Shown in pieces: positions 36,021 through 47,382 of a stretch of DNA of 64,000 nucleotides. This DNA is from Panicum virgatum (Eukaryota; Streptophyta; Magnoliopsida; Poales; Poaceae), in the NCBI RefSeq assembly GCF_016808335.1, contig NC_053147.1, forward strand, positions 14,866,913-14,930,912, in the 5' to 3' direction. The stretch's first letter is position 1. Each line of letters opens with the position of its first letter. Below the pieces are notes generated by a model that was not told the DNA's origin, searched no databases, and saw only the letters and a program-made list of their open reading frames with translations. A program made the translations under genes and the position numbers.

Positions 36021-38490
36021 ACATACCGAACCCAGGACAGTATCCACTCGTTGTGGATCCCATCATTGGCAACACTCGCTTCTCCAAGGTGCTCATGGAC
36101 GGAGGCAGCAGCCTCAACATCATGTACGCACACACCTTGGAGCTCATAGGGATCAGCTTGGACAAGCTCCGCCCTAGCAAGTCGCCATTCCACGGTGTTG
36201 CGCTGGGGAAGTGAGTCCAACCTCTCGGCCAGATCGACCTACCTGTCTGCTTCGTCACGGCAGCCAACTTCCGCAAGGAGGTGCTTACCTTCGAGGTGGT
36301 GAGGTTTCGGGGGGCATACCACGCCATCCTTGGGCGTCCATGCTACGCCAAGTTCATGGCGATCCCCAACTACACCTACCTCAAGATGAAGATGCCGAGC
36401 CCGAAGGGTGTCATTACCATCGGCTCTTCGTTCGAGCACGCCTACGAGTGCGACGTCGAGTGCGTCGAGCACGCCGAGGCTCTGGCGCTCAACGAAGTAC
36501 TCGCCGCGCAGCTGCAGGAGATGGCCAAGGAGGCCATGGACTCCAAGCCGTGGCATGCGGGCAACTTCGAGCCTGCCGACGGTACCAAGGACGTCCCCCT
36601 CGACCCAAAGACCCTCGACGGCAAGGCACTGAGATTAGCGCTACCCTCGACAGCAAATAGGAAGTGGTGCTCATCGACTTTCTCCGCGCCAACGCCGACA
36701 TCTTCGCGTGGAATCCCTCGGACATGCCTGGCATCCCGAGGGAAGTCGCCGAGCACTCCCTTGATATCCTGCCGAACTCCAAGCCGGTCAAGCAACGCCT
36801 GCGGCACTTCGACGAGCTCAAGCGACGGGCGATCGGCGAGGAGGTGCACAAGATTTTGGAGGCCAGATTCATCAAGGAGGTATTCCATCTCGAGTGGTTA
36901 GCTAATCCTGTACTGGTTAAGAAAAAGAGTGGGAAATGGAGGATGTGTGTAGACTACACTAGTTTAAATAAAGAATGTCCTAAGGTTCCCTTTTCGTTAC
37001 CACGAATTGATCAAATAGTCGATTCAACTGCGGGATGCAAACTTTTATCCTTTCTTGATGCATATTCCAGTTATCATCAAATCAAAATGAAAGAGTCCGA
37101 CCAGCTCACGACTTCTTTTATTACCCCTTTTGGCATGTACTGCTACGTCACGATGCCCTTTGGCCTTAGAAACACCAGAGCCACATACCAGCGATGTATG
37201 CTCCACGTATTTAGAGACCATATCGGGCGAACCATAGAGGAGTATGTGTACGACATCATCGTAAAATCCAAGAAGGCGGACGACCTGGTAGCCGATCTCA
37301 GGATCGTGTTCGATTGCCTTAGGGCCAAAAGGGTAAATCTCAACACCAGAAGTGTGTGTTCGGAGTCCCTCGAGGCATGCTCTTGGGCTTTATCGTCTCC
37401 CAGCGAGGCATCAAACCCAACCCTGAGAAAGTCTCGGCCACCACTCGGAAGGGACCGATCCAAGACCTAAAGGGGGTACAGAAGGTCATGGGTTGCCTAG
37501 TAGCCCTCAGCCACTTTATCTCACGCCTCGGTGAGAAAGGCTTACCTCTATATCGACTCCTGAGGAAATCCGAACACTTCTCGTGGACCCCCGAGGCCCA
37601 AGAGGCTCTCGACAAACTCAAGCGTCGCTCACAAGCGCTCCAATCCTAACACCACCGATGGACAGTGAGCCCCTCTACCTATACGTGGCAGCCACGACTC
37701 AGGTCGTCAGTGCAGCCATCATTGTGGAACGACAAGAGGAGGGACATGCTTTGCCCGTCCAAAGGCCGATGTACTTCATCAGTGAAGTGCTTTCCGAAAT
37801 CAAGACACGATATCCATAGATCTAGAAGCTGCTCTACGCAGTAATCTTGGCTCGGCGCAAGCTGCGCCACTACTTCGAGGCTCATCCCGTCACCGTTGTC
37901 TCATCTTTACCCCTCGGGGAGATAGTCCACAATCGGGGGGTCACGGGTAGGATTGCCAAGTGGTCAGTGGAGCTGATGGGAGAGACTCTCACCTACGCCC
38001 CTCACAAGGCGGTCAAATCCCAGATCTTGGCAGACTTCATTGCCGAGTGGACCGACACTCAGTTGCCCCCACCCCAGATTCAAGCCAAATGCTGGCTCAT
38101 GTACTTCGACGGGTCAGTAATGAAGACCGGTGCGGGCGCGGTCCTGCTATTCGTCTCACCCCTCGGAGAGCACATGGGATACATGGTGTGCTTGCACTTC
38201 CCAGTGTCGAACAATATGGCGGAGTATGAGGCCCTCCTCAGCGGCCTCCGCATCGCCATCGAGCTCGGCATCAAGTGCCTCAACATCCGAGGAGACTCCC
38301 AACTCATCATCGATCAGGTGATGAAGGAAGCCAGCTGCCACAACGAGAAGATGGAGGCGTACTGCAACGCTGTACGTCGCCTCGAGGACAAATTCGACGG
38401 GCTCGAGCTCAACCACATCACGCACAAGTGCAACGAGGAAGCGGATGAACTAGCTAAGATTGCGTCTGGGCGAGCCACCGTTCCCTCGAA
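36020..38490 (+). pseudogene. Tat element protease, reverse transcriptase, RNase H and second RNase H
   Basis: The protease has the active-site motif VLMDGGSSLN at 36091-36120. The RT spans about 36760-37330, with KKKSGKWRMCVDYTSLNK and the palm motif reading YVYD (37243-37254) in place of the expected YVDD. Connection and RNase H segments follow (37380-37820). The second, archaeal-type RNase H is at 37847-38490, with LMYFDGSV, NNMAEYEALLSGL and RGDSQLIIDQV motifs. Frame changes near 36660 and 37340 and stops at 36212, 37817 and 37823 inactivate it. Confidence 0.85.
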
Positions 38491-38819
38491 CGTCTTCGCC
38501 TGCGACCTCACTAAGCCAACCGTCGACTTCAGGAACCCTGCGGAAGCCATCAGAGCAGCACCCAAACCCTCGAGGGCTGCGACTGTCAAGCCATTAGCCG
38601 AGGACCCCTCAGTGGTGGGGCCCGAGGCCATGGACACTGACATCGAGACCTCCTCGATGAACGAGGCTGAAGCAATGGAGATCGACGAGGCCCCACCTCC
38701 GCGAGATTGGCGCGCCCAGTACCTCGACTAGATGATTCGAGGGGTCCTACCCTTGGACCGTGCTCAGGCACGACGCATCGCTAGGCGGGCCAAGTCCTTC
38801 GTCTCGATCGACGATGAAC

Positions 38820-39913
38820 TGTAGATGCGCAGTCCCTCGGGCGTTCTGCAACATTGCATCCCTATCCCCGAGGGCAAGGAGCTAATCCGAGACATCCACA
38901 CTGGTATCTGTGGTCACCACGCTGCGCCGTGCACCCTCGTAGGCAATGCATTTCGGCAGGGCTTCTACTGGCCCACCGCGGTCGCCGACGCCACCGACGT
39001 CGTGCGGACCTGCGAGGGCTGCCAGTTTTACGCCCGGAAGTCACACCTCCCGGCTCACGCTCTGCAGACCATCCCCATCACGTAGCCGTTCGCCGTGTGG
39101 GGACTGGACCTCGTTGGGCCACTGCAGAAGGCGCCTGGGGGCTTCACTCACTTGTTGGTAGCAATCGACAAGTTCTCCAAGTGGATCGAGGCTCGGCCCA
39201 TCGGCAAGATCAAGTCCGAGCAGGCCGTGCTGTTCTTCACCAACATAGTCTTCAGGTTCGGGGTTCCGAACTCGATCATCACCGACAACGGCACCCAGTT
39301 CACGGGCAAGAAATTCTTGGCGTTCTGAGACAACTACCACATACGCGTGGATTGGTTAGCTGTGGCACACCCACAGACAAATGACCAAGTGGAGCGTGCC
39401 AATGGCATGATCCTGCCAGGCCTCAAGCCAAGGATTTTCAACAAGTTGAACAAGTTTGGATGAAGGTGGCTCACAGAGCAACCCTCGGTTATCTGGATCC
39501 TGAGGACAACTCCGAGCAGAGCCACGGGCTTCACCTCGTTCTTCCTCGTCTATGGCGCCGAGGCCATACTCCCTACAGACTTGGAGTACGGGTCGCCAAA
39601 GCTCAAGGCCTACCAGGACCAGCAAAACCAGCAAGTCCGCGAGGACTCGCTAGACCAAGTGGATGAGGCTCGAGACGTGGCGCTCCTACACTCAGCACGT
39701 TATCAGCAATCCCTGCGAAGATATCAACAAAGGGGATCTGGTGCTGAGGCTTCGATAGGACAACAGAGGACGCCACAAGCTCTCACCGCCGTGGGAAGGC
39801 CCGTACATTGTCGCTGAAGTGCTCAAGCCTGACACGTACAAGCTAGCTAACGAAAAGGGCGAAGTCTTCACCAACGCTTGGAACATTCAGCAGCTACGTC
39901 GCTTCTTTCCTTA
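38820..39913 (+). pseudogene. Tat element integrase, broken
   Basis: The N-terminal zinc finger shows GHHAAPCTLV and CEGCQFYARK (38910-39045). The catalytic core has GLDLVGPLQKAPGG, the TDNGTQFTGKKF motif (second catalytic Asp, about 39280) and VERANGMI (Glu, about 39390). The C-terminal end reaches the TTCCTTAA at about 39907-39914. Stops at 39083, 39326 and 39462 are all explainable as transitions. Confidence 0.8.
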
Positions 39914-40490
39914 AAATTCCAAGCTAGTTGTACACAGTTTGTACTTGTACTTAAAATTTCCCGAAGCAATAAAAAGTATGCTTTACTTATTTATTTTTTG
40001 GGAACCTTCCGAACCCTCGGGGGCTCGGATGCGCACGAACACTGAGGTAGGCTCGGTTTTACCCTCGGCAAAGCCAAGCCTCCCTCGGGTCTACTACGGG
40101 GGGGGGGGGACCCCGAGCGTCCCCAAAATCGCCAACATTTTTTTCAAAAAATTTCCATACCTAAGTTTCTCGTATACTTAGAAAAGTAGACGCAAGGCAT
40201 AAACAACTATGGAACGGGATCGGTCGAGCCGCGGGACCGCCTACGCCTCCGGGATACAGCATCCCCACTCACCTCCCTACGCCTAAGTTGCTTATGAACG
40301 CAAACTTCCTCGCTGAGACCTATCTAAGGTGCATACGAGAACACGGAAATTAAAGTAAAGAAAACGAGGGCTCTAACGCACAAGGCCTCGATCGTCCACA
40401 CTTTCAATACATATTAACTAGTTTTCTTACCCAAAAATATAGTAACGACAAAATACTAACTCATTTACATGGGCTCCGAGGCCTAGACTT
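39914..40490. other. Tat element 3' spacer, no gene
   Basis: Noncoding spacer lies between integrase and the tail of the antisense gene. It contains CCCTCGGG-type motifs also seen in the LTR and a G-homopolymer at about 40099-40110. Nothing else is identified. Confidence 0.5.
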
Positions 40491-40491
40491 C

Positions 40492-42049
40492 CTACCGGTT
40501 GCCTCCTCCCTCCTGAGGATCCTCAGTAGCGTCTACTTCAGCTAGGGGGAGGACATCGTCCTCAAGCTTCTTGAACAAGGCGGCGGCGAAGCACTCGACG
40601 GCGGTGTCGGCCTCATCCATAGCAGCCGCTGCGGCATCCCCGTCGACGCCGGGCGCGACGACGTACCCCGACGATACCAGCGCGAGGTCCAGGTCGTAGT
40701 GCGTCGATGCCACGCCAAGGGTCCTCTGAACGCCGAGACGGAAGGCGCTCTTAATACGCTCGGCCACCCGACCGCCCAGCGATCGCAGGCGGCTGGCCAC
40801 CGATCTACCGGACGAGGCTCCCTCCCCCTCGAGTTCTTGGCACATGGCCACGGCGGTCTACTCCAGGTCTGCGTGCTCAGCCTGCGTCACTGTGAGCATG
40901 ATCTGGGCGGCTTCCTTCGCCGCGGTCTCGTCCACCACCGCTTTCCTCAGCTCTAAACGAGGGAACGGAGATAAGTTGCGGCAAACTAGAATCAAGTTAA
41001 ATGAAATCTCGGACACTTACACGCGATAGACCTTTGCGCCTCCTCCAGCTAGGCCCGTGTGGCATCCAGAAGCGCGGACAAGGAGGTCTCCTTCTCCTTG
41101 AGGGTGGCTTCTGTGTTCAAAACGGCCACCTCCTTCTCCACAAGCGCTGCGTCCTTCTCCGCAAGGGCCGCGGTGAGCGTGGCGACGGCCGCTTTCTCGC
41201 ATTGGAGCTCGGCGTCCTTGCACTGGAGCTCAGCCTCCTTGTGCTGGAGCTCGGTCTCCTTCGCCTCGAGCGCTTGATCCCTCTACTCCAGCGCCGCTCT
41301 AGCTCGCCGCAGCTCGGCCTCATGCACCTCGACCTCCTGGGCCTTCTGGTCAGCAGCGGCTCGCTGCACGTTGTGCTCGCTGTTGGCTCGGGCCAGCTCG
41401 CGTTCCAGCATGTGGATCCACGCCTCCAAGGGTGTCACTTGGTCGGCCCGAGCGTTGGCCTCGTTCAGCTGCGTGACCAAGGTGGCATTGTTTGAATCAA
41501 GCCAGTGCACCCTGGAGTACAGCCGCATCAGCCTGTCGCTCTTGTCCCGCAACATGGACAACAACTGTTGTAGATGAAGAAATGTGAGTGGAAATCATAT
41601 GCACGAAATCGGAAATACGCAAACAGGACTCACACTATTGACATCACGGTTTGCTCGAGCAAAGAGATTCAGAGCCCGGGAGAGATCCTCCTCGATCTAG
41701 CCCCGATGGCCATGTGTGCTCGCCAGGCGTCACCTTCTTCCCGCTCGGTGTGGGTGAAATCCGGGGGAACAATATGCGCTCGCCAGTCGCCACCTTCTTC
41801 CCGCTCCATGTGGGCAAAATCCGAGGGGACACTGGACTGAACAATCGCATAGTTGGCCCCGTGACCAGGCCTCTCGGACGTCCCCACGCCGAAGACACCC
41901 TCGGACTCCCCGAACTCTTCGCTCAGCGGCAGCTCCACCACTGGCACCACATTCTCCGGCCCTTGCAAGCTTTGGGACAAGGGTCTCTTCTACCACTGGC
42001 GCCGCTGGTGCCGACGCCACTGCCATGGCTCCCTCGGCCTCAGCCCTCG
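40492..42049 (-). pseudogene. Tat antisense gene, 3' portion (coiled-coil and C-terminal region)
   Basis: On the minus strand, downstream of the split, there is an acidic region. Then comes a long heptad-like stretch (41564 down to about 41045: repeated KEAELQxKDAELQ-type, A/E/K/L-rich), strongly predicted coiled coil by eye. The C-terminal segment (40851-40492) has DLDLALVSSGYVVAPG and a Glu/Asp-rich end. This C-terminal pattern is familiar from the antisense protein of grass Tat elements. A 60 bp tandem duplication (41715-41834) repeats part of the frame. Stops and frame changes break it. Confidence 0.6.
41715..41834. repeat. 60 bp tandem duplication inside the Tat antisense gene
   Basis: Two copies start at TGTGCTCGCCAG (41715) and TGCGCTCGCCAG (41775), with exactly 60 bp period and a few substitutions. 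In the antisense frame they repeat a segment with EREEG..WRAH, so the frame is kept. Confidence 0.8.
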
Positions 42050-42054
42050 GGGAC

Positions 42055-43271
42055 TGTTGGCGCTCCTTAAGTACCCATTTTACTATATGATTAGGAGTTG
42101 TTTCGGTAAATTCTTCGGGATGATTCATGTACTAACCCGCCACTTCGCACCCGAACTTGACCGTTTTCGATTTTGTCCTGGATTTTGGAGCATGTTGTAT
42201 TTTGACAGGAAATTGGACATTTTCGGAGATGTTTTGACGCATGGTTACAACTGGGCTAAGATGAGGAATAAGAGCAAGAGACCACACGAAAAAGATGGGA
42301 CCGAAAGGGGCCAGAAAGGGCCCAGGCCGGCCGGCCTGGAGTCCTTGGGCCGGCCGGCCTAGCCCATTTCGGAGCCCAATCGGTCTCAGTTTTCTTCAGC
42401 ACGAAGTATGCGTCAACCCTAATCTATGTTTTACCAAAACCACCGACCATATCTGCCTATAAATACCCCGAAGCCACCGTCAAAGAGAGATCATCCAAGA
42501 GGGCATCCAGGAGATGGCGCAGATCGCGGAGAAAGAGCATCCAGAGATACATTCGAGTTAGACACAAGAGAAAGGCGACACCGGAGGCCTCATCGTCCCT
42601 CAGCGCCACTGCAAGTTGGAGGACAGCAAGGGATCCATCCCTTGCCGGACATTTCATCACCATGATCGACTACGCTTCGCTTAGCTTCATGGGGGTAAAG
42701 TCCTCGTTTGTTATGGGGTTGTAAGGAGATCTTGAGTTGTAATTGCCGAATCCTTTATGAGATTGATCTATCATGATTCTTGTTGATGATGCTTTGATGC
42801 CTAATAGTTCGCGACTTGGCTTTGGGTTTGCTTTGCTCTTGCATGGTTTACTTAGATTACATCAACTATCATGTTCTTGTTGATTCGTTACCGATTATCC
42901 TCGTGTAGTGACAGTATGCGGGAGGGAAAGGTTTTGATCTTGGAACACACCTTTAGTAGATTAGATCCGTTCTTCGTTGCTTGGCGATTACATCTCTAGT
43001 GATCCTAGACCCTATGGACAAATGCTCTTCATATCTTGTGCACACACCTACCATTGCTCACTAGTCTAGATTAGATTAGATTGGTTAGATTAGATCTATT
43101 TCACACTCATACACTCAATATAGATCTTTTACCAATATCATTAGTGCTTAGTTAAGCATAGTAATACACTTGTTCCGTGGATTGATAAACCTTGGGGGAA
43201 TACTCTAAGGGAAAAGCTACACGATCCGTGCGCTTGCTGTACGTAAATTGGCGCTTTAAGAAGCGTCAACA
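42055..43271 (+). repeat. 5' LTR of the Athila-type element
   Basis: It begins TGTTGGCGCTCC and ends GCGTCAACA. A TATA box, CTATAAATACCCC, starts near 42457. After eight bases (AGCTTTTC) comes the 18 nt PBS TGGCGCCGTTGCCGGGGA (43280-43297), typical of Athila elements. Confidence 0.85.
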
Positions 43272-43402
43272 AGCTTTTCTGGCGCCGTTGCCGGGGAACA
43301 AGCGATTTTGCTACGTTTAACTTTGTATTAATTTTGTTGGTTACTAACACCTAACCTTTTCCCTAGAAAATTTTTGTTTTTGTTTTTGTTTTGATTGTCT
43401 AG

Positions 43403-45965
43403 ATGGCCCATCTCATTCAACATGTGGAGGAAGGAGAAAAATTACTAAGGGATTATGCAAGCCCGCGATCGGAGGACTTCGACATGCAAAAATCAGATTC
43501 GGTGTTGCGAGCCACCGAGTACGAGATCAAGCCTCAAATCATCAAGATGACGGCGGCAAACCCCTTTAGAGGAGATGAGACGGACAACCCATATAGACAT
43601 ATCAAGTGGTTCACAATGCTATGCAACACGGTACAACAAGACGGAGTTCCGCTAGCTTGGTTTAGATGGAATCTTTTCCCATACTCACTTGCGGAAGAAG
43701 CGAGAAGATGGTTTGCACTTGCATCCTTCGAGGTAAAAGGAAATTAGGATGACTTGGTGAAGAAATTTTGCGAGCGGTTCTTTCCGTTAAGCAAGGTTCA
43801 ACATATTCGGAAGCAAGTGATCAACTTCTCGCAAGGAGAAGAAGGGATAGATCAAGCATGGGATAGATTCAATGGATTGATTGAACAAGGACTGAAGCTC
43901 GGATTTTTCGGTGAAGTACTCCTGCATACCTTTTACTTTTCCCTAACCCCCGAGTGCATGCAATTTGTTCAAATGTGTACAGGAGGAGATCTCATGGAGA
44001 AAACACTCACGGAAGCCGCCCAACTCCTACAAAAAAATCAGCAAGGGTGCGGCCATGCGAAGAGATTGGGAAAAACGATGTTCGGCAAGCTCCGAAGAAG
44101 AATCTCAATTGCGGGTGCTTGCTAGAATTTTCAGAAAAGAGGCATCGGAAGTGAGGGAAGAACAACCAAAGCATGGGAAAGTCATAGAGACAAACCACGA
44201 TGAAGAAGCATCGATCCAGTGTGCAACGAAAGACGACCCGGAAAAGAAAGGAAGAACCATGGGCACCGCCAAATCGCTAAGGGAATTCGAGCAAATGGAT
44301 TGGATACCAATTGACTTCGGAAGATTGTTCGACAAAGCAAGACCGCATCCAAATCAACGAGGAATGGCGAAGGTGATAGCGGAAGACTTCCCGCCGGATA
44401 TTCACACGGGATATACATTTGGCAAGGAATCGACCGGCGATATTATTCGGAAACTTTTTGAAGAAAAAGAGGAAGAGATTGACTTAGACGAAGTGCTGGA
44501 GATCAGAAGGACCATAGGAGTGAACTCGGAATCGTCACCCTACGCGCACATAGCCCAAGTATATGCGATTGGAAGCGATCCAGGCGAAGATAACCCATCA
44601 CCCACACCTCGTGTTGATTGCATAATAGAAGGAATAAAATGTTGCAATGTTTTATGTGACGTTGGCTCCCATGTTAGTGTGATGAGTTCCAAGGTTTATG
44701 TTGAGCTTTTTAACGAAACATCAAACATAGATGCCACAATCATTAAATTGATCATGGGAGATGGTAGATTAATCAAACCTGGTGTGCTTAGAAATCTAAA
44801 TGTTGTTATAGCGGGTTAAAAAATTCCTACCGACTTTTTTGTGATTAATGCTAGTGATGATGAGCATGAAGGAATAATCCTTGGAAAACCCTTTCTCAAA
44901 TTAGTAAATGTTGTTCTAGATGTTGGAAAAGGGATTGTCACTTTTGATCTAGATGGAGAGAAGCGCATATTTGAATTTCATTCAAAACCGTCTTTTGCTT
45001 CACCTCTACCTCTTGATAACGAAGAGGTAGAGAGCATTCGTTCCATTGATTCTTTCAGGGATCCCCTCCAACGCGCTTTGGAGAATGAAGACGCTCAAGA
45101 TGATCAAGACGGAGAACTATTGGAAACAATGGAAGAGTTGAAGCCGCAACACGGGAATTTGGAGGAAAAAAAATTGAAGACATTGGAGAGTTAGATCAAG
45201 AAGAGGATGGTGCGCCCGATGTTGAGATGAAGCCGCTCCCCAAGGGATTGAAATATGAATTTTTGGGAGATGGCAAGACTTTTCCAGTGATTATTAGCGA
45301 CGAATTGAGCCCGGAAGAGACGGAGAAGTTGCTGAATTTATTGAAGAAGCACAAAAAGGTGATCGGCTACTCGATTAACGACTTGAAAGGTATTAGCCCC
45401 GCTTTTTGCACACATCGTATACAACTCGAGGAGCAATACAAGCCGGTGGTAGAGCATCAAAGAAGCTTGAGCCATGCTATGCGTGATGTGGTGAAGAAGG
45501 AGGTTATCAAATTGTTGAATGCCGGAATAATATACCCGTGCCACATAGTGAATGGGTAAGCCCCGTGCATTGCATTCCGAAGAAAGGAGGACTCACGGTT
45601 GTGAAAAATGAGAAGGAGCAATTGATACCGCAAAGAACCATCACAGGATGGAGGATGTGCATCGATTATAGAAAATTGAATAAGGCAGCGAGGAAGGATC
45701 ATTTTCCACTACCATTCATTGACGAGATGCTAGAAAGGTTGGCAAAGCATTCACACTTTTGTTACCTTGATGGATACTCGGGATTCTTCCAAATACCTAT
45801 TCATCCGGATGATCAACATAAGACCACGTTTACTTGCCCATATGGAACTTTTGCATATCGGAGGATGCCTTTTGGATTGTGCAATGCGCCCGCTTCTTTT
45901 CAAATGTGCATGATGGCTATATTTTCAGATTTCATAGAAGAGATTCTGGAGGTATTCATGGACGC
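43403..45965 (+). pseudogene. Athila-type gag, protease and truncated reverse transcriptase
   Basis: Gag starts at 43403. It contains NPFRGDETDNPYRHIKWF and FCERFFPLSKVQHIRKQV, with one stop (TAG, 43745-43747) in an otherwise continuous frame to about 44040, followed by a frame change. The protease-like motif VLCDVGSHVSVMS is at 44650-44690. A pre-RT segment (45230-45530) is followed after a frame change by RT with WRMCIDYRKLNKAARKDHF, YLDGYSGFFQI and RRMPFGLCNAPASFQ. It stops in the palm motif FMD at about 45960: the second catalytic Asp and everything downstream are replaced by foreign sequence. Confidence 0.85.
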
Positions 45966-46272
45966 CGACGAGGCCATTCCGTTCCGCTACCTCGACACCG
46001 GCGACAAAGCTGCTTTCCCCATCGCGCAGCCCACCATCCGCACCAAGCTAGAGAGACGGCTTGGTTTTGTTTCTCTGCTGCTACTACGGCCATGGCTACT
46101 ACACCGTCACCGTCTGCAAGAACACCATTGGGGAATTGCAGCCTGTTGTTCTCGCGGCTTCTCTTGCCTTTGTTGCTCAACTTCAACATTGCATGGCAAC
46201 CACCTTGGGCAGCATCCATGGCCATTTCCATCTGACAGCTCGAGGACGAGCTGTCTTCGAGGGGTAGTGAAG
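45965..46272 (+). other. Foreign segment joined to Athila RT; its end resembles a gypsy integrase tail
   Basis: After ATGGACG the sequence no longer matches Athila. The first 150-200 bp reads as a fairly GC-rich open frame (PFRYLDTGDKAAFPIAQP) that I do not recognise. The last part (CAGCTCGAGGACGAGCTG at 46236-46253, then CGAGGGGTAG) resembles the integrase C-terminus and polypurine tract found just before the 3' LTR of Reina-like gypsy elements. It could also be captured host sequence. Confidence 0.45.
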
Positions 46273-46553
46273 TGTTATGGCAAGTGGAGCCAATCCAGGG
46301 CCCCACGCGGTACTGTAGTATGTGTACAGTACCACGTGAATAGTGCACAATCCGATTAGATTAGATTGATTTGGTCTATTAGGAAAGAGATAAGATAGAT
46401 TGATTCGGTTAGGATATTGCTTAGGGGTCAAGTCAGTCGTCTCTATAAAAGAGACTATCATGTATCGCTTTGAGGCAAGCAAGATTAGAACCAAATACTT
46501 CCCAGAGCCTTCAACGTGAGGGCGGGTAGCCTCTAATCCTGCTAATCCTGCTA
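46273..46553 (+). repeat. Partial short LTR of a second (Reina-like) gypsy element
   Basis: It begins TGTTATGGCAAGTGG right after a purine tract. It has a TATA-like CTATAAAAGAG at 46443-46453 and ends in a TAATCCTGC duplication without a CA terminus before the junction at 46554. Size and layout fit the short LTRs of the Reina clade; the assignment is tentative. Confidence 0.45.
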
Positions 46554-47382
46554 TCCCCGGCAACGGCGCCAGAAAAGCTTGTTGACGCTTCTTAAAGCAC
46601 CAATTTACGTACCGCAAGCGCACGGATCGTGTAGCTTTTCCCTTAGAGTATTCCCTCAAGGTTTATCAATCCACGGAACAAGTGTATTACTATGCTTAAC
46701 TAAGCACTAATGATGTTGGTAAAAGATCTATATTGAGTGTATGAGTGTGAAATAGATCTAATCTAACCAATCTAATCTAATCTAGACTAGTGAGCAATGG
46801 TAGGTGTGTGCACAAGATATGAAGAGCATTTGTCCATAGGGTCTAGGATCACTAGAGATGTAATCGCCAAGCAACGAAGAACGGATATATTCTACCAAAG
46901 GTGTGTTCCAAGATCAAAACCTTTCTCCCGCATACTGTCACTACACGAGGATAATCGGTAACGAATCAACAAGAACACGATAGTTGATGTAATCTAAGTA
47001 AACCATGCAAGAGCAAAGCAAACCCAAAGCCAAGTCGCGAACTATTAAGCATCAAAGCATCATCAACAAGAATCGTGATAGATCAATCTCATAAATGATT
47101 CGGCAATTACAACTCAAGATCTCCTTACAACCCCATGAACAAACGAGGACTTTACCCGATGAAGCTAAGCGAAGCGTAGTCGATCATGGTGACGAAATCT
47201 CCGGCAATGGATGAATCCCTTGCTATCCTCCAACTTGCAGCGGCGCCGAGGGACGATGAGGCCTCCGGTGTCACCTTTCTCTTGTGTCTAACTCGAATGT
47301 ATCTCTGGATGCTCTCCTGGATGCCCTCCTGGATGATCTCTTGGATGCCCCCTCTTTGACGGCGGCTTCGGGGTATTTATAG
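46554..47382 (-). repeat. Inverted copy of Athila LTR (TATA box to end) plus complete 18 nt PBS
   Basis: On the minus strand it runs from CTATAAAT (47382) through the LTR end (46580), the AGCTTTTC spacer and the whole PBS TGGCGCCGTTGCCGGGGA (complement of 46554-46571). At the next base, similarity to the Athila internal region stops. It forms the left arm of a palindrome with 47445-48249. Confidence 0.85.
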
